Source: a virus. From it: a stretch of DNA of 37,580 nucleotides. Where the stretch lies: positions 1-37,580 of IMG/VR virus record IMGVR_UViG_3300010158_000169. One strand, 5' to 3'. Position 1 is the first letter of the stretch. Each line of letters begins with the position of its first letter. The translations under genes were made by a program, and so were the position numbers. The notes beneath the pieces were generated by a model. The model was given only the letters and a program-made list of their open reading frames with translations, was not told the DNA's origin and searched no databases. Positions 9,564-17,384 of the stretch are shown in pieces.

Positions 9564-10448
9564 TTACTCCTCGTCGCTCCAAGCTTTTACTACCGAGTCA
9601 AGGTCTTTTCTAGTGACCGGCACAGCAGGCGCTTTCGATGCCCGCTTCACTGGCTCACCAATAGGGTCTTCGGCTTTAGGCGCAGGGGCTCTAGGGGCTT
9701 CCAACTTAGGCGCACGTCCCGATACATCCGCTTGATACGGAGTCATAACTACCATCTTCTGAACTTCCGGTAATGCGGCTACCTTACTAGTTACAGCGTA
9801 CTGCGCTTTGTTAATGTAACCAGTCGGCGTGAACAGAACGGATTGGTTGTCGTTCTCTTCGTTGAAGCTGATCTGTGTAATAACGTAGTCCAAGCTCTTG
9901 CCGTTGTTGCTCAAGTACTTAGAGTAGTTTTCAAACGTATGGGTATTGTCCCCTGCGCTATCACCAAACAAAGACTTAGATGCCAAGTTCATTTGATACA
10001 CAGAACCTTCTAAAGAAGTATTAAAGTCTTCAACCAAAGTCAGTGCAATGCGGCGGGAATACCGGCAAGCTTTGGAGTTACCTTGGCCCGAACCTTTGAT
10101 GTTCTGATTGCAACTATCGCAGCGCTCTGCTTGGGGGTTTGTTGAACCTGCATCGGGAGCACGTCCATCGTTAGAGAAGCAGTCAGGCGCAGTCGGCTCG
10201 GCATCAGGAGTCCATGCTTGCGCGTAGAAAATACGTCCAACATGGGGGGATGCGTTAACAACAATAGTATCAAGGTCGCCCTTAACTTTACCCATCTCTT
10301 CGCCGCCTACCATTTTGCGGAATATGCCGTTCTTAGGGACAATACGTTTAACCCCGCTACGGCCAGCCAATTGCTTCGTAAGCTCACTGACTCCAGCAGT
10401 TTGCAAGAAGTCGGGTAACGATTGGTCAAGAATAGTCAAATTACTCAT
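9564..10448 (-). CDS. Probable phage single-stranded-DNA-binding protein
   Basis: 294 residues. The central region has a Cys cluster, CDSCNQN...KACRYSRR, that could bind zinc. The C-terminal 60 residues are Pro/Ala-rich and low in complexity, ending in the acidic tail AWSDEE. A flexible linker with an acidic tip is typical of single-stranded-DNA-binding proteins (SSB, T7 gp2.5, T4 gp32), where the tip recruits replication partners. Position in the replication operon next to the primase-helicase supports this. I recognise no OB-fold signature by eye, so the function is an inference. The ATG overlaps the stop of the 55-codon gene upstream (ATGA). Confidence 0.55.
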   Translation of the reverse strand: MSNLTILDQSLPDFLQTAGVSELTKQLAGRSGVKRIVPKNGIFRKMVGGEEMGKVKGDLDTIVVNASPHVGRIFYAQAWTPDAEPTAPDCFSNDGRAPDAGSTNPQAERCDSCNQNIKGSGQGNSKACRYSRRIALTLVEDFNTSLEGSVYQMNLASKSLFGDSAGDNTHTFENYSKYLSNNGKSLDYVITQISFNEENDNQSVLFTPTGYINKAQYAVTSKVAALPEVQKMVVMTPYQADVSGRAPKLEAPRAPAPKAEDPIGEPVKRASKAPAVPVTRKDLDSVVKAWSDEE

Positions 10449-10612
10449 TTAGTTTCACCTTTTAAAAAATCATAAATCTGCTGTGCGCCAGTCAATATGT
10501 TGTCTAAGTTATCCATAGCCAACGGTTCCATTTCTTGGTCGGATAACAGTACGTTCTCCGATATCTGCAAAATAAATTGCAACGCACGTACTTTCAATTC
10601 TGAATCTGCCAT
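10445..10612 (-). CDS. 55-residue acidic protein, unknown function
   Basis: A short gene starting MADSELKVRALQ and ending FLKGETK. AAAGGA lies about 10 nt upstream of the ATG. The start is 1 nt after the stop of the previous gene, and its own stop overlaps the next start as ATGA, so it fits the operon perfectly. The sequence is helical and acidic, with no recognisable domain. Confidence 0.7.
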   Translation of the reverse strand: MADSELKVRALQFILQISENVLLSDQEMEPLAMDNLDNILTGAQQIYDFLKGETK

Positions 10613-10613
10613 T

Positions 10614-11033
10614 TCATTTTTCCTTTGCTCGTCTAACTACCACGGTGTATTCGCTTTCGACGTTCATGCCTTTTGGGTAAACATCGGGATTCTCAACAAG
10701 AAAGTCCTTCATGTTTGTTTGATGAAGTCGTTTCTCCAATAGGCCAAATGCACTGTGCTCCTCGATGAAGTTGTACATTGAATCCCAATCATTAGTCCAA
10801 TACCGTGACTTAACTGAACGAATGATCGTGCCATGTTCTGTGCGGATGCTGTCGGCGTTCATGCTTTTGCATACATCAAGCATCTCTGTAGCCAGCACTT
10901 TCATCTGCTCTTCCAAGTCAGAATCCGTGGCCTCAAATGCTCGTTTGTCTTCAGCGCGTTTGTCGCGTATGCGTATGTAGAGCGCAGCTAACTTGTCAAC
11001 TGACACTCTCGGTGCTTCTAGAACTTCTTCCAT
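10614..11033 (-). CDS. Helical phage protein of the replication operon, unknown function
   Basis: 139 residues and the first gene after the promoter at 11080-11107. The N-terminal 55 residues are charged and probably form a coiled coil (LAALYIRIRDKRAEDKRAF...). The C-terminal half contains GTIIRSVKSRYW and DWDSMYNFI, a pattern reminiscent of small phage proteins such as the Gp157-like group. It may be a nuclease inhibitor or a replication accessory protein, but no catalytic residues are visible. ATG 11033 follows TTAGGAGAATTAG, a good RBS. Confidence 0.7.
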   Translation of the reverse strand: MEEVLEAPRVSVDKLAALYIRIRDKRAEDKRAFEATDSDLEEQMKVLATEMLDVCKSMNADSIRTEHGTIIRSVKSRYWTNDWDSMYNFIEEHSAFGLLEKRLHQTNMKDFLVENPDVYPKGMNVESEYTVVVRRAKEK

Positions 11034-11079
11034 CTAATTCTCCTAATTGGTTAAGGTGTGGGTGACTCCCCACGCATCT

Positions 11080-11107
11080 AATGTATCACAGGATTGAACA
11101 TTGTCAA
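11080..11107 (-). promoter_or_regulatory. Leftward sigma70-like promoter for the 11033-6253 operon
   Basis: On the minus strand: TTGACA (11107-11102), 16 nt, TACATT (11085-11080), with TGTGA directly before the -10 box (extended -10). The stop codon of the SNF2 gene (11106-11104) is embedded in the -35 box. Confidence 0.65.
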
Positions 11108-12489
11108 GGGGCTCCCATGATTTCTTGTTGGTACAGATCAATTATTTTGTTATGATTTGTGATGTTTCCACGCAGTAAACTGTATAAGCGGGCCTCTACT
11201 GGACTACCCGTTATGTGTACTACGGTCATAGGGTTGCGCTGCCCCGGCCTATCAATACGCGCATTGGCTTGGAGGTAGGTCTCTACGCTGGAGGTGGGAG
11301 CGTACCAAATAACAGTGTTAGCCGCAGTTAGGGTTAACCCGTGGGATGCAGCTTGCGGCTGGATGATTAGCACTTTGGGGTCAGGGTTGTTCTGAAACTC
11401 TTTAACGATCTCGGCTCGGCGGTTTGCCGACACTGCCCCATTGATTGTGTCGCATGTGATATGGTGCTTAGCTAGGTACTTGTTTAGAAGTTCAATGGTG
11501 TGCGTGAAGGGAACAAACACCAGCACCTTGTGGCTCGACTCATCAATGATCTCTTTGACCACTTGCAATCGGTTGGACACGTCAAACTCTATTACTTCTT
11601 TGTTATCCGAGTACACTGCGCCGCCAGATATCTGAAGCAGCTTGTTGATTTTTACTGCTGAGTTGACCGCAGAGATTTCTTCCCCTGCTGCCTCAAAAAG
11701 CATCTGCTTCTTTAATACGTTGTAGTACTTAACTTGCTGTGGGGTGAGGGGGGCTTCGCGCTCTACAAAAGTTACATCGGGCAAGTCCAAACACTGGGAC
11801 TTCTCAAACCTGATGGCTGGTTGCAGCACAGTGTGTACTGTAGTCTTAGCAGAGTCTTTGGGTATCCAGCGGTAGTCACTGATCTTGTACATGACCGAAT
11901 CCCTGAACTGCCCGAAAAACAAAGGCACTCCTTTGGGGTTCACCAATTTAGCTAGCCCATACGCATCTACGGGGGACTGCGCTGCTGGAGTACCTGTCAG
12001 CATCCATAACCCTTTGATGCTACGGCTCAGGTCGCGCATGGTTTTCCATCTGTCAGTCTGCGCGTTCTTGTAGGCTGATGCCTCGTCTACGACGATTAGG
12101 TCAAATCCACCGTCTAAGATTTCTTTCTTGATGATCTGCACACCATCAAAGTTGACTATGACAAACTCAGCATTGCTCTGCAAAATGCGCTTGCGTTTCT
12201 CACGATCACCATGCGCTACAGCTACTCTGCGGTGTATAGCAAACTTAAACAAGTCCTCTTGCCATGCCGCCTTCATAACCGACAAGGGGCAGACAATCAA
12301 TACGCGCTTAATTACCCTTACTTGCATCAAGTAGTCAACCGCCCAAATCACTGATGCCGTTTTACCTGTGCCCTGCTCGTTGAAGCAAAAGGCTTTACGG
12401 TTGTTTATTAAAAATTCTGAAGTGGACTTCTGATGATCGAACGGTGTAAAACCGTGTGGCCTAGGCCATTCGTATTCTGATAGGTTCAT
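11104..12489 (-). CDS. SNF2-type DEAD/DEAH helicase
   Basis: 461 residues. Motif I is NEQGTGKTAS (residues 38-46), motif II is VVDEAS (133-138, DEAS instead of DEAH), motif III is LTGTPAAQ (164-171), and a C-terminal motif VI-like stretch reads ARIDRPGQRNP. This is the complete two-lobe SNF2 layout without accessory domains, the short form common in phages. Such proteins translocate on double-stranded DNA and probably remodel forks or displace proteins during replication or recombination. The start overlaps the stop of the HNH gene (ATGA). The gene ends inside the -35 box of the next promoter. Confidence 0.9.
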   Translation of the reverse strand: MNLSEYEWPRPHGFTPFDHQKSTSEFLINNRKAFCFNEQGTGKTASVIWAVDYLMQVRVIKRVLIVCPLSVMKAAWQEDLFKFAIHRRVAVAHGDREKRKRILQSNAEFVIVNFDGVQIIKKEILDGGFDLIVVDEASAYKNAQTDRWKTMRDLSRSIKGLWMLTGTPAAQSPVDAYGLAKLVNPKGVPLFFGQFRDSVMYKISDYRWIPKDSAKTTVHTVLQPAIRFEKSQCLDLPDVTFVEREAPLTPQQVKYYNVLKKQMLFEAAGEEISAVNSAVKINKLLQISGGAVYSDNKEVIEFDVSNRLQVVKEIIDESSHKVLVFVPFTHTIELLNKYLAKHHITCDTINGAVSANRRAEIVKEFQNNPDPKVLIIQPQAASHGLTLTAANTVIWYAPTSSVETYLQANARIDRPGQRNPMTVVHITGSPVEARLYSLLRGNITNHNKIIDLYQQEIMGAP

Positions 12490-12764
12490 TTTTTCTTTGG
12501 TTTGTTGACCTTGACTGTGTGGTCTGAGTTGCGGCTAAAGGAACGGTTGGCACTCGGTGCTTTTAGCTTCAAGTTGCTTGGCGCATTAGTACCACCTTTG
12601 GATAGCGGTATGGCATGGTCTATGTCTTTACCTGTACGGTCAATACCCTTAGCATCCATTTCGTTTCGAGCACGTTGGCGCTCCATGCGCTTTGGCAATT
12701 CGCCTCGCTCTACTTGCTGCTGGTATTCTTTTTTGTATGGTCTTGGTTTATTGACGTAGGGCAT
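12486..12764 (-). CDS. HNH-like endonuclease
   Basis: 92 residues, very basic. The C-terminal half contains GKDIDHAIPLSKGGTN followed by Asn residues (APSNLKL, ANRSF). This matches the DH...N...N core of HNH nucleases; zinc-binding Cys pairs are absent, as in many phage HNH proteins. Two adjacent ATGs exist (12767 and 12764). The second has AGGAG 6 nt upstream and is preferred. It may act in recombination or packaging, or be a mobile-type nuclease; the location between a RecB-like nuclease and a SNF2 helicase favours DNA processing. Confidence 0.7.
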   Translation of the reverse strand: MPYVNKPRPYKKEYQQQVERGELPKRMERQRARNEMDAKGIDRTGKDIDHAIPLSKGGTNAPSNLKLKAPSANRSFSRNSDHTVKVNKPKKK

Positions 12765-12766
12765 CA

Positions 12767-13450
12767 TTAGCTCCTGTTGTATTCACAATCTTTAACTGCA
12801 CAGAACTTACACAGCGGGCCGCTCTTAGGGTTCCACACACCATTTTCTTTCGCGGTCTCAATCCTTGCAACATCCTTAGCTGGTGTTTCCATGTACTTAA
12901 CAAACATCTCTTTGTGGTGAATAGCCTTTACAAATTCTTTAGAAACTGTAAACACTAGCGCCGATTTAATCTTCTCCAGTTGGGGGAATTTGGCGAACAG
13001 GCCACAAGCTACAAGATCGAGTTGCTTCACGTCCGCATATCTCGCACTCTTGCTTGTCTTGTAGTCCACCGAGTGAGCTATCTTCTTCCCCTGATTGATA
13101 ATCACCAAGTCGGCTATTCCATGCCACCATACATTCGGTGCATCGAAATCGCAGCTTTCTAAGTTCTCTGTCAACCCAAGCTTTACTTCGCATAACTTCT
13201 CCCCCGGTATCGCTTTTAATATGTCCAGCGTTGGTTTCATGTAGTCAAACGCAGGGGGGATCGGGGTTCCATCACGTATGTATTCTTCGGCAACAGTATG
13301 TGCCGTTTTGCCGTACAACGTATCTTTTGTGTCAGGCTCAACCACATCCCTAGCTATCTTGGTGTGATAGTACTTCCGAGGGCATTGTTGAAATGTCTTT
13401 AAGCTACTGAATGACCATACGACACTAGCAGTCCCCATAGCTTTTTCCAT
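12767..13450 (-). CDS. Cas4/RecB-like PD-(D/E)XK exonuclease with probable Fe-S cluster
   Basis: 227 residues from ATG 13450 (GAGG 7 nt upstream); a GTG at 13462 would add four residues. It shows the RecB-nuclease motifs FQQCPRKYY, GIADLVI, VDYKTSKS and QLDLVACGL. One Cys lies in the N-terminal motif and three more near the C-terminus (CKFCAVKDC), the arrangement that holds a 4Fe-4S cluster in Cas4 and AddB. It probably resects DNA ends for phage recombination. The gene overlaps the polymerase 3' end by 26 bases, so expression is coupled. Confidence 0.85.
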   Translation of the reverse strand: MEKAMGTASVVWSFSSLKTFQQCPRKYYHTKIARDVVEPDTKDTLYGKTAHTVAEEYIRDGTPIPPAFDYMKPTLDILKAIPGEKLCEVKLGLTENLESCDFDAPNVWWHGIADLVIINQGKKIAHSVDYKTSKSARYADVKQLDLVACGLFAKFPQLEKIKSALVFTVSKEFVKAIHHKEMFVKYMETPAKDVARIETAKENGVWNPKSGPLCKFCAVKDCEYNRS

Positions 13451-15242
13451 ATCCAGCCTCACAGTTCAAAGGTAGTTCAAGCGCCCACTTGGGGCGTACG
13501 CGCATACATAGTTCGATGTACTCTTTAGCAGTTTCTGTTTCATTTTCAGGCACTACACAAGCAATAGCATCATGTACCGTCATCACCACTTTGTACTTCT
13601 TGGCAATCATAAGCATCTGCTCACCGATCACAATACGAGCAAGGGCTTGGCACATGTTCTCAATCACTTTACCACCATATATGCGGTTAGGTATAGTGGT
13701 TTTACCCTTTTTAGTGTCGTAAACCAATTCGGATTTACCAGTATCAGGGTCGGTGCGCTTACGTAAGTTGGGGTACTTGAGGTACAGACCATTAGGCAGC
13801 AAAGTACCATCCCTACCATCTACTTTTAGGATGCCGCCCCTACCAAAATCCATTGCGTTGCCACGCAAAATGCTCTCCAGTGCTTGCCCTGCGGTTTTCC
13901 ATAGCTCTGTAATCTTTGGGTAAGTCTGACGGTAGGTATCAATGATGCGCTTGGCTTCATCTAACCCAACCTCAACACCAAAGTTTTTAAGCTGCATTTG
14001 GAACTTAGCCGCCCCCATGCCGTACCCTGCACCAAGAATGGTTGTCTTACCTACAAACCGCTCATCTTTAGTAATTTCGCTCTCGGGCTTGCCGTAGATA
14101 GCCGAGGCCATTATTTTGTATACGTCCTCACCATCCTCAAACGCTTGAACCAAATCATCCTGCCCTGCTAGCCATGCTAACGTACGGGCTTCAATCTGAG
14201 AAGAGTCTGAGTCGATGATTACGTAACCAACTGGCGCAATGATGGCTTGTTTGAGTTGGGAATTGCGTGGTAGGTTTTGGAGGTTCAATTTGTCATCACC
14301 GCCCCAACGCCCTGTGTGCGCTGCATAGTAGCGTAGGGGAACTGGCATAAGTCCTCGGCTGGCAATCCCAATAAACCGCTCGGTTCGTGTCTCTTCGATG
14401 GTTGACTTGGTTCCTAATCGCGCAGCTACCAATGCTTGCACCTGATGTATTGGGTAGTCAAGTAGGGCTTTGAACTCCTCGTCGGTCTTAGAAAACGCAT
14501 ACGTCTGCCTGCCTGTGGCGGGGCTAACTTTCATTGGGGGGAGTACATTAAACGCCCGTAGCAAATCGGCGAACTTGGGGTTACTCATCAATTCTTCTTT
14601 TTTGTACCCACTTAGCGCCTGTGCTTTTATAAACCTTATCCGTTCTAAATTCTCATTCAAAATTGCTAAATCTAAAGCAAGGGTAGGCTCGGTGAACATA
14701 CGCACCGTCAAGTCAATGAGTCGCAACTCAGTCGGCGGGAAATCCCCCATTGCGTTGAACAGCGCCCATGTCAGGGCCACATCGTTTTTGCAGTATTCAC
14801 CGTATCGTGCAAGCTGGTCGGCGGGGAAGTCCTCGCGTGTAAGGCCCAAAGCGTTAACAACCTCGTCCCCCTTAACGCCTAATGCATAGTAAGACGCAAG
14901 TACCGCTAAGCTACCACCTACCTCCGTACCATGTAACGCACGCCCCATGCTAAGCGTGTCCAGCCAGCCCTTTGGTTTTATCCCAAAATGCCAGCTAAGA
15001 ATCGCTCCGTCAAATGGCGCATTGTGTGCTAAGGCCAGAGAATTGCCCCAGTCAAACTGCGCAAGGTATTCGGCGGTTTCAACCATACTGCCGCTGAACC
15101 ATACCGGCTCCCCAGCGTTGACCTGCACTGATACACCAATAACCTCAAACTGAGGGTCGCGTATGTATTCCTCAGTAGTGAGCTTCTTTAGTCCGTACTC
15201 GGGTGAGTAGTACGTTTCAAAGTCTATGGTGAGGATGTTCAT
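13425..15242 (-). CDS. polA: Family A DNA polymerase with 3'-5' exonuclease
   Basis: 605 residues. Exonuclease motifs: DFET (Asp7, Glu9), AHNAPFDGAIL (Asp78) and CKNDVALTW (Asp154). Polymerase motif A is IDSDSSQIEAR (Asp346). The O-helix is R395-K399-L403-Y407 with the E. coli +4 spacing, so the residue equivalent to Phe762 is leucine. Motif C is TVHDAIACVV, with HDA (557-559) in place of the usual HDE. No 5'-3' exonuclease domain is present. This is the replicative polymerase of the phage. The gene starts directly after the stop of the VRR-NUC gene, with AGGAG at the end of that gene as RBS. Both active-site substitutions occur elsewhere among phage enzymes, as far as I know. Confidence 0.95.
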   Translation of the reverse strand: MNILTIDFETYYSPEYGLKKLTTEEYIRDPQFEVIGVSVQVNAGEPVWFSGSMVETAEYLAQFDWGNSLALAHNAPFDGAILSWHFGIKPKGWLDTLSMGRALHGTEVGGSLAVLASYYALGVKGDEVVNALGLTREDFPADQLARYGEYCKNDVALTWALFNAMGDFPPTELRLIDLTVRMFTEPTLALDLAILNENLERIRFIKAQALSGYKKEELMSNPKFADLLRAFNVLPPMKVSPATGRQTYAFSKTDEEFKALLDYPIHQVQALVAARLGTKSTIEETRTERFIGIASRGLMPVPLRYYAAHTGRWGGDDKLNLQNLPRNSQLKQAIIAPVGYVIIDSDSSQIEARTLAWLAGQDDLVQAFEDGEDVYKIMASAIYGKPESEITKDERFVGKTTILGAGYGMGAAKFQMQLKNFGVEVGLDEAKRIIDTYRQTYPKITELWKTAGQALESILRGNAMDFGRGGILKVDGRDGTLLPNGLYLKYPNLRKRTDPDTGKSELVYDTKKGKTTIPNRIYGGKVIENMCQALARIVIGEQMLMIAKKYKVVMTVHDAIACVVPENETETAKEYIELCMRVRPKWALELPLNCEAGYGKSYGDC

Positions 15243-15542
15243 TTACTTCTCCTCTAAAAATTTAATGTGTTCAACAAGGCTGTCTAAGTCATCTTCATTG
15301 ACAATCCATGCCTGTCCACCGCAATCGTGAATTGCGTTGATATTTTTTATTTGTAGCGCGGTAGCTTTACCCTTGCCAGCCTTGGCTTCTATAGCTAGAA
15401 AATAGCCATTGACGCAGCAGAGGAAGTCAGGCACACCGCTATTACCGTAGCCTGTGCCGATTGGCATGGCGTAGTAGATACCCTGCTCTTTGAGGATAGC
15501 CTTAATCTTGGCCTTGACTTTAGCTTCAGGTGTCTGCGCCAT
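15243..15542 (-). CDS. VRR-NUC domain nuclease
   Basis: 99 residues. The PD-(D/E)XK core of the VRR-NUC family is visible: GVPDFL (Asp39), AIEAKAGKGKAT (Glu52, Lys54) and Gln64 in LQIKNI. This is a stand-alone VRR-NUC protein as in many phages. Relatives act as structure-specific or Holliday-junction nucleases. It overlaps the preceding gene by 17 bases and abuts the polymerase start, so it is likely part of the replication-recombination set. Confidence 0.88.
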   Translation of the reverse strand: MAQTPEAKVKAKIKAILKEQGIYYAMPIGTGYGNSGVPDFLCCVNGYFLAIEAKAGKGKATALQIKNINAIHDCGGQAWIVNEDDLDSLVEHIKFLEEK

Positions 15543-15864
15543 ACAACATGCTCTTCCATAGTGATACTGAGGGCATGTGGTTGTGCGACTTAGTTGGGGT
15601 TGTGTACCCCTTGTGCTCTATCCACCCAAGTGTTTTAAGGGTTCGAACGCCCGATACCCATACGTTAGGGTGCAATGTGGGGGGTCTAAATAGTCGGTTG
15701 TCGGCGCAGTACTCTCGGAACTCATCGCCAAGGACTACGGACTTGGATGCTAACAATTGCTCAGCTAACTCTAAATAACGCTCAACAAATTCGGGGTTGG
15801 CTATGCTGGCTTTCCCCCAGCACTTGTCAGCTAGGATTAGAGCGTTTTCCATACGTGGTGTCAT
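15526..15864 (-). CDS. Unknown protein heading the polymerase operon
   Basis: 112 residues, first gene after the promoter at 15891-15918. ATG 15864 follows CTGGAGAATTCG, a reasonable RBS; a second ATG four codons in (MENAL) is also possible. The C-terminal half (VWVSGVRTLKTLGWIEHKG) looks like a winged-helix wing, so a DNA-binding role is possible. There are no catalytic motifs. Overlap with the VRR-NUC gene suggests a shared role. Confidence 0.7.
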   Translation of the reverse strand: MTPRMENALILADKCWGKASIANPEFVERYLELAEQLLASKSVVLGDEFREYCADNRLFRPPTLHPNVWVSGVRTLKTLGWIEHKGYTTPTKSHNHMPSVSLWKSMLYGADT

Positions 15865-15890
15865 CGAATTCTCCAGTTGTTTACCCCCCT

Positions 15891-15918
15891 ACTTTATCAC
15901 ATGCTTGTACTTTGTCAA
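15891..15918 (-). promoter_or_regulatory. Leftward promoter of the polymerase/nuclease/SNF2 operon
   Basis: On the minus strand: TTGACA (15918-15913), 16 nt, TAAAGT (15896-15891), preceded by TGTGA as in the other promoters of this phage. It lies just after the terminator of the upstream unit. Confidence 0.6.
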
Positions 15919-15929
15919 CACACAGACGT

Positions 15930-15952
15930 AAAAAAACCCGCCGAAGCGGGTT
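15930..15952 (-). terminator. Intrinsic terminator ending the accessory-gene operon
   Basis: Stem AACCCGC/GCGGGTT with loop CGAA (15935-15952) is followed by seven T on the minus strand. It shares the flank CAGACGTAAAAAA with the terminator at 26426. Confidence 0.85.
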
Positions 15953-15961
15953 GGTGTTTAC

Positions 15962-15976
15962 CCTAACAATGTTAGG
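15962..15976. repeat. 15-bp palindrome, copy 1 (perfect)
   Basis: CCTAACAATGTTAGG, a 7-bp perfect inverted repeat around one base. On the minus strand it contains the TAA stop codon of the DUF3310 gene and lies between that gene and its terminator. Confidence 0.85.
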
Positions 15977-16307
15977 TGTGTTGTGTTTCTTTTAGTCGGT
16001 TGGCATACCACACCATCTTGTCAATGTCCTCGTTTGCATTGCCCTTGTGCCCTGCGCGAGTCAAGTATTTGAGCACGTTGCCTTTTAGATATCCACGGAA
16101 TTCATCGGGCGTTAGCTTAGCCCTAATAAAGTCAATGGTCTCAATGCCGCCTACTTTGTAGTGCGGTGGATGGTTCACCATATCCGGTAGAAAAGCAGTT
16201 TTTAGTTGGCTTGCGCTGTATTTTTGAACTACCGGCAAAGGACTTTTACGTGGTCGGCCACGCGCCCGCTTTACTGGTTGCACTTTTGTTTCAGTTGGCT
16301 TTTTCAT
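15972..16307 (-). CDS. DUF3310 protein with N-terminal AT-hook-like motif
   Basis: 111 residues. The C-terminal half, VNHPPHYKVGGIETIDFI through YLTRAGHKGN and EDIDKMVWYANRL, is a textbook DUF3310 domain, common in phages and of uncertain function (sometimes annotated as nucleotide-kinase related). The N-terminus carries KRARGRPRKSP, matching the GRP core of an AT-hook, so DNA binding is possible. ATG 16307 has GGAG at 5-nt spacing and is preferred over GTG 16313. The stop codon is part of the 15-bp palindrome. Confidence 0.85.
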   Translation of the reverse strand: MKKPTETKVQPVKRARGRPRKSPLPVVQKYSASQLKTAFLPDMVNHPPHYKVGGIETIDFIRAKLTPDEFRGYLKGNVLKYLTRAGHKGNANEDIDKMVWYANRLKETQHT

Positions 16308-16309
16308 GT

Positions 16310-16510
16310 TCACTCCAAAGTTTGTTTTTTAACGTAATCGGCAAGAATTTCTCTAATTTTGGCTTGCTTTGACCGTGGAAAATTGGTGTTGAAATAATCC
16401 ATCACCTCTTTCGATAGTCGCAAGCTCGTACTGAACAGCGCGGGTTTCTTGCCGAGTCCCCGCCCTGTCCGTTTTTTCTCAGGTTTTAAAAATTCAATCC
16501 CCGTAGTCAT
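16310..16510 (-). CDS. Probable ribbon-helix-helix DNA-binding protein
   Basis: 66 residues. A basic N-terminus (KKRTGRGLGKKP) is followed by FSTSLRLSKEVMDYF, a candidate beta strand and helix, then SKQAKIREILADYVKKQ. This is the spacing of BrnA/CopG-like ribbon-helix-helix proteins, which bind short palindromic operators as dimers. That makes it a candidate reader of the CCTAACATTGTTAGG repeats nearby, which is inference only. RBS AAAGGAG lies at the end of the preceding gene. Confidence 0.55.
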   Translation of the reverse strand: MTTGIEFLKPEKKRTGRGLGKKPALFSTSLRLSKEVMDYFNTNFPRSKQAKIREILADYVKKQTLE

Positions 16511-16512
16511 GT

Positions 16513-16713
16513 TTACTCTCCTTTTGTACGCTTAGGTTTAATCGCAGCTATGCCTTCTTCCTTAATAGGATTACGGGCTTGCATAAATTCGTTAGCTAAG
16601 TTAAATGCAGTGGGGACAATAGCTTCTCCATGTTCAGTGAAGTTACGTACTAATAGTCCTGCCATAGCAAACATTGCTGCTAAGTCTCGTAGGTTGGTTT
16701 CGTGTTCGGTCAT
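16513..16713 (-). CDS. Small alpha-helical phage protein, unknown function
   Basis: 66 residues (MTEHETNLRDLAAMF...). Mostly helical with an apolar centre (AMFAMAGLLVRNF) but too interrupted for a clear membrane helix; the C-terminus is basic (KPKRTKGE). It overlaps the previous gene as ATGA, and its own tail AAAGGAGAG provides the RBS of the next gene. I know no function. Confidence 0.65.
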   Translation of the reverse strand: MTEHETNLRDLAAMFAMAGLLVRNFTEHGEAIVPTAFNLANEFMQARNPIKEEGIAAIKPKRTKGE

Positions 16714-16958
16714 ATAGGTTTTTCCTTTGGTTTAGGGCAGTTCTGTGGCGGCACTATTACGCACCATACAGCGGCCCATTGTTTTCTATGTTCCCTACCG
16801 GAAATCCATCTGTCTATGTACGCATCGGACATTGCTATTAGCGCCCGTCGAACGGGTTCGGGGGGTTTCTCCAGTCGCTCGGCTAATTCCGATACGGTCA
16901 GGCCATCATGATACTTTTGTAGCGCCATCCTTACAGCGTGGTGGTATGACTTACGCAC
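16710..16958 (-). CDS. Small winged-helix/HTH-like protein
   Basis: 82 residues from GTG 16958; an upstream TTG at 16994 would run deep into the preceding gene, and an ATG at 16928 is also possible. The segment DGLTVSELAERLEKPPEPVRRAL has the periodicity of a helix-turn-helix of the MarR/ArsR-like winged type, followed by a wing-like segment. It could be another regulator of this region. The C-terminus is Pro/Lys-rich. Confidence 0.55.
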   Translation of the reverse strand: MRKSYHHAVRMALQKYHDGLTVSELAERLEKPPEPVRRALIAMSDAYIDRWISGREHRKQWAAVWCVIVPPQNCPKPKEKPI

Positions 16959-17163
16959 TGTTCTTTTCTCGCAACTTGGCTTCAACTGAGGCAATAAGTG
17001 ACTTTAAATCGCCACCATCCCAATCAATCTCATCCCCATCCGTCAGGCTTACCCACTCACGCTGCACAACCAAAGGCCACAACTGACCAAGCGGTGTAAA
17101 CAGGGGGTCGTTCTTGTCCGTGCTAACGTGGTGGTTAGTGGGGTCGTACCATGCAATAGTCAT
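16951..17163 (-). CDS. Small protein of the WVSLTD pair, copy A
   Basis: 70 residues. It contains REWVSLTDGDEI and ends SLIASVEAKLREKNSA. It is a diverged paralogue of the gene at 17377-17586 (RPWVSLTDDQI ... DQIEAKLKEKNNV), and the similarity is visible at DNA level around the WVSLTD codons and the 3' ends. Function unknown. The start overlaps the preceding stop (ATGA), with AAGGAG inside the tail codons of that gene. Confidence 0.65.
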   Translation of the reverse strand: MTIAWYDPTNHHVSTDKNDPLFTPLGQLWPLVVQREWVSLTDGDEIDWDGGDLKSLIASVEAKLREKNSA

Positions 17164-17384
17164 GTGTTCTTCTCCTTGAGTTTGGCAGGGTCTGTCGTGT
17201 AATGGTCATCACCTTTTGCCGTCCAGTAGCCTTCCTTGTAGCCTTCGTAGTGCGCTACCCAAATCCAATTCAATTCGTCTTGGGTTTTCTTTTCAACGTC
17301 ACCTTTCTTCATCTTTTCAAGATAGGCATCTTTACGATTGCTGGCGTACGTAGATGCTTGCTCATGCAGTTTGTCGTCATACAT
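17160..17384 (-). CDS. Small acidic protein, unknown function
   Basis: 74 residues from ATG 17384 (MYDDKLHEQAS...), with AAGGAG 7 nt upstream. Aromatic-rich middle (NWIWVAHYEGYKEGYW). It ends in AKLKEKNT, the same tail as its neighbours, because these codons hold the RBS of the next gene. The body is unrelated to the WVSLTD pair that flanks it. No domain recognised. Confidence 0.65.
   Translation of the reverse strand: MYDDKLHEQASTYASNRKDAYLEKMKKGDVEKKTQDELNWIWVAHYEGYKEGYWTAKGDDHYTTDPAKLKEKNT

Noticed and set aside
12486-12764. Homing endonuclease insertion
   Set aside because: The gene is tightly coupled to both neighbours, and I see no intron or split gene.
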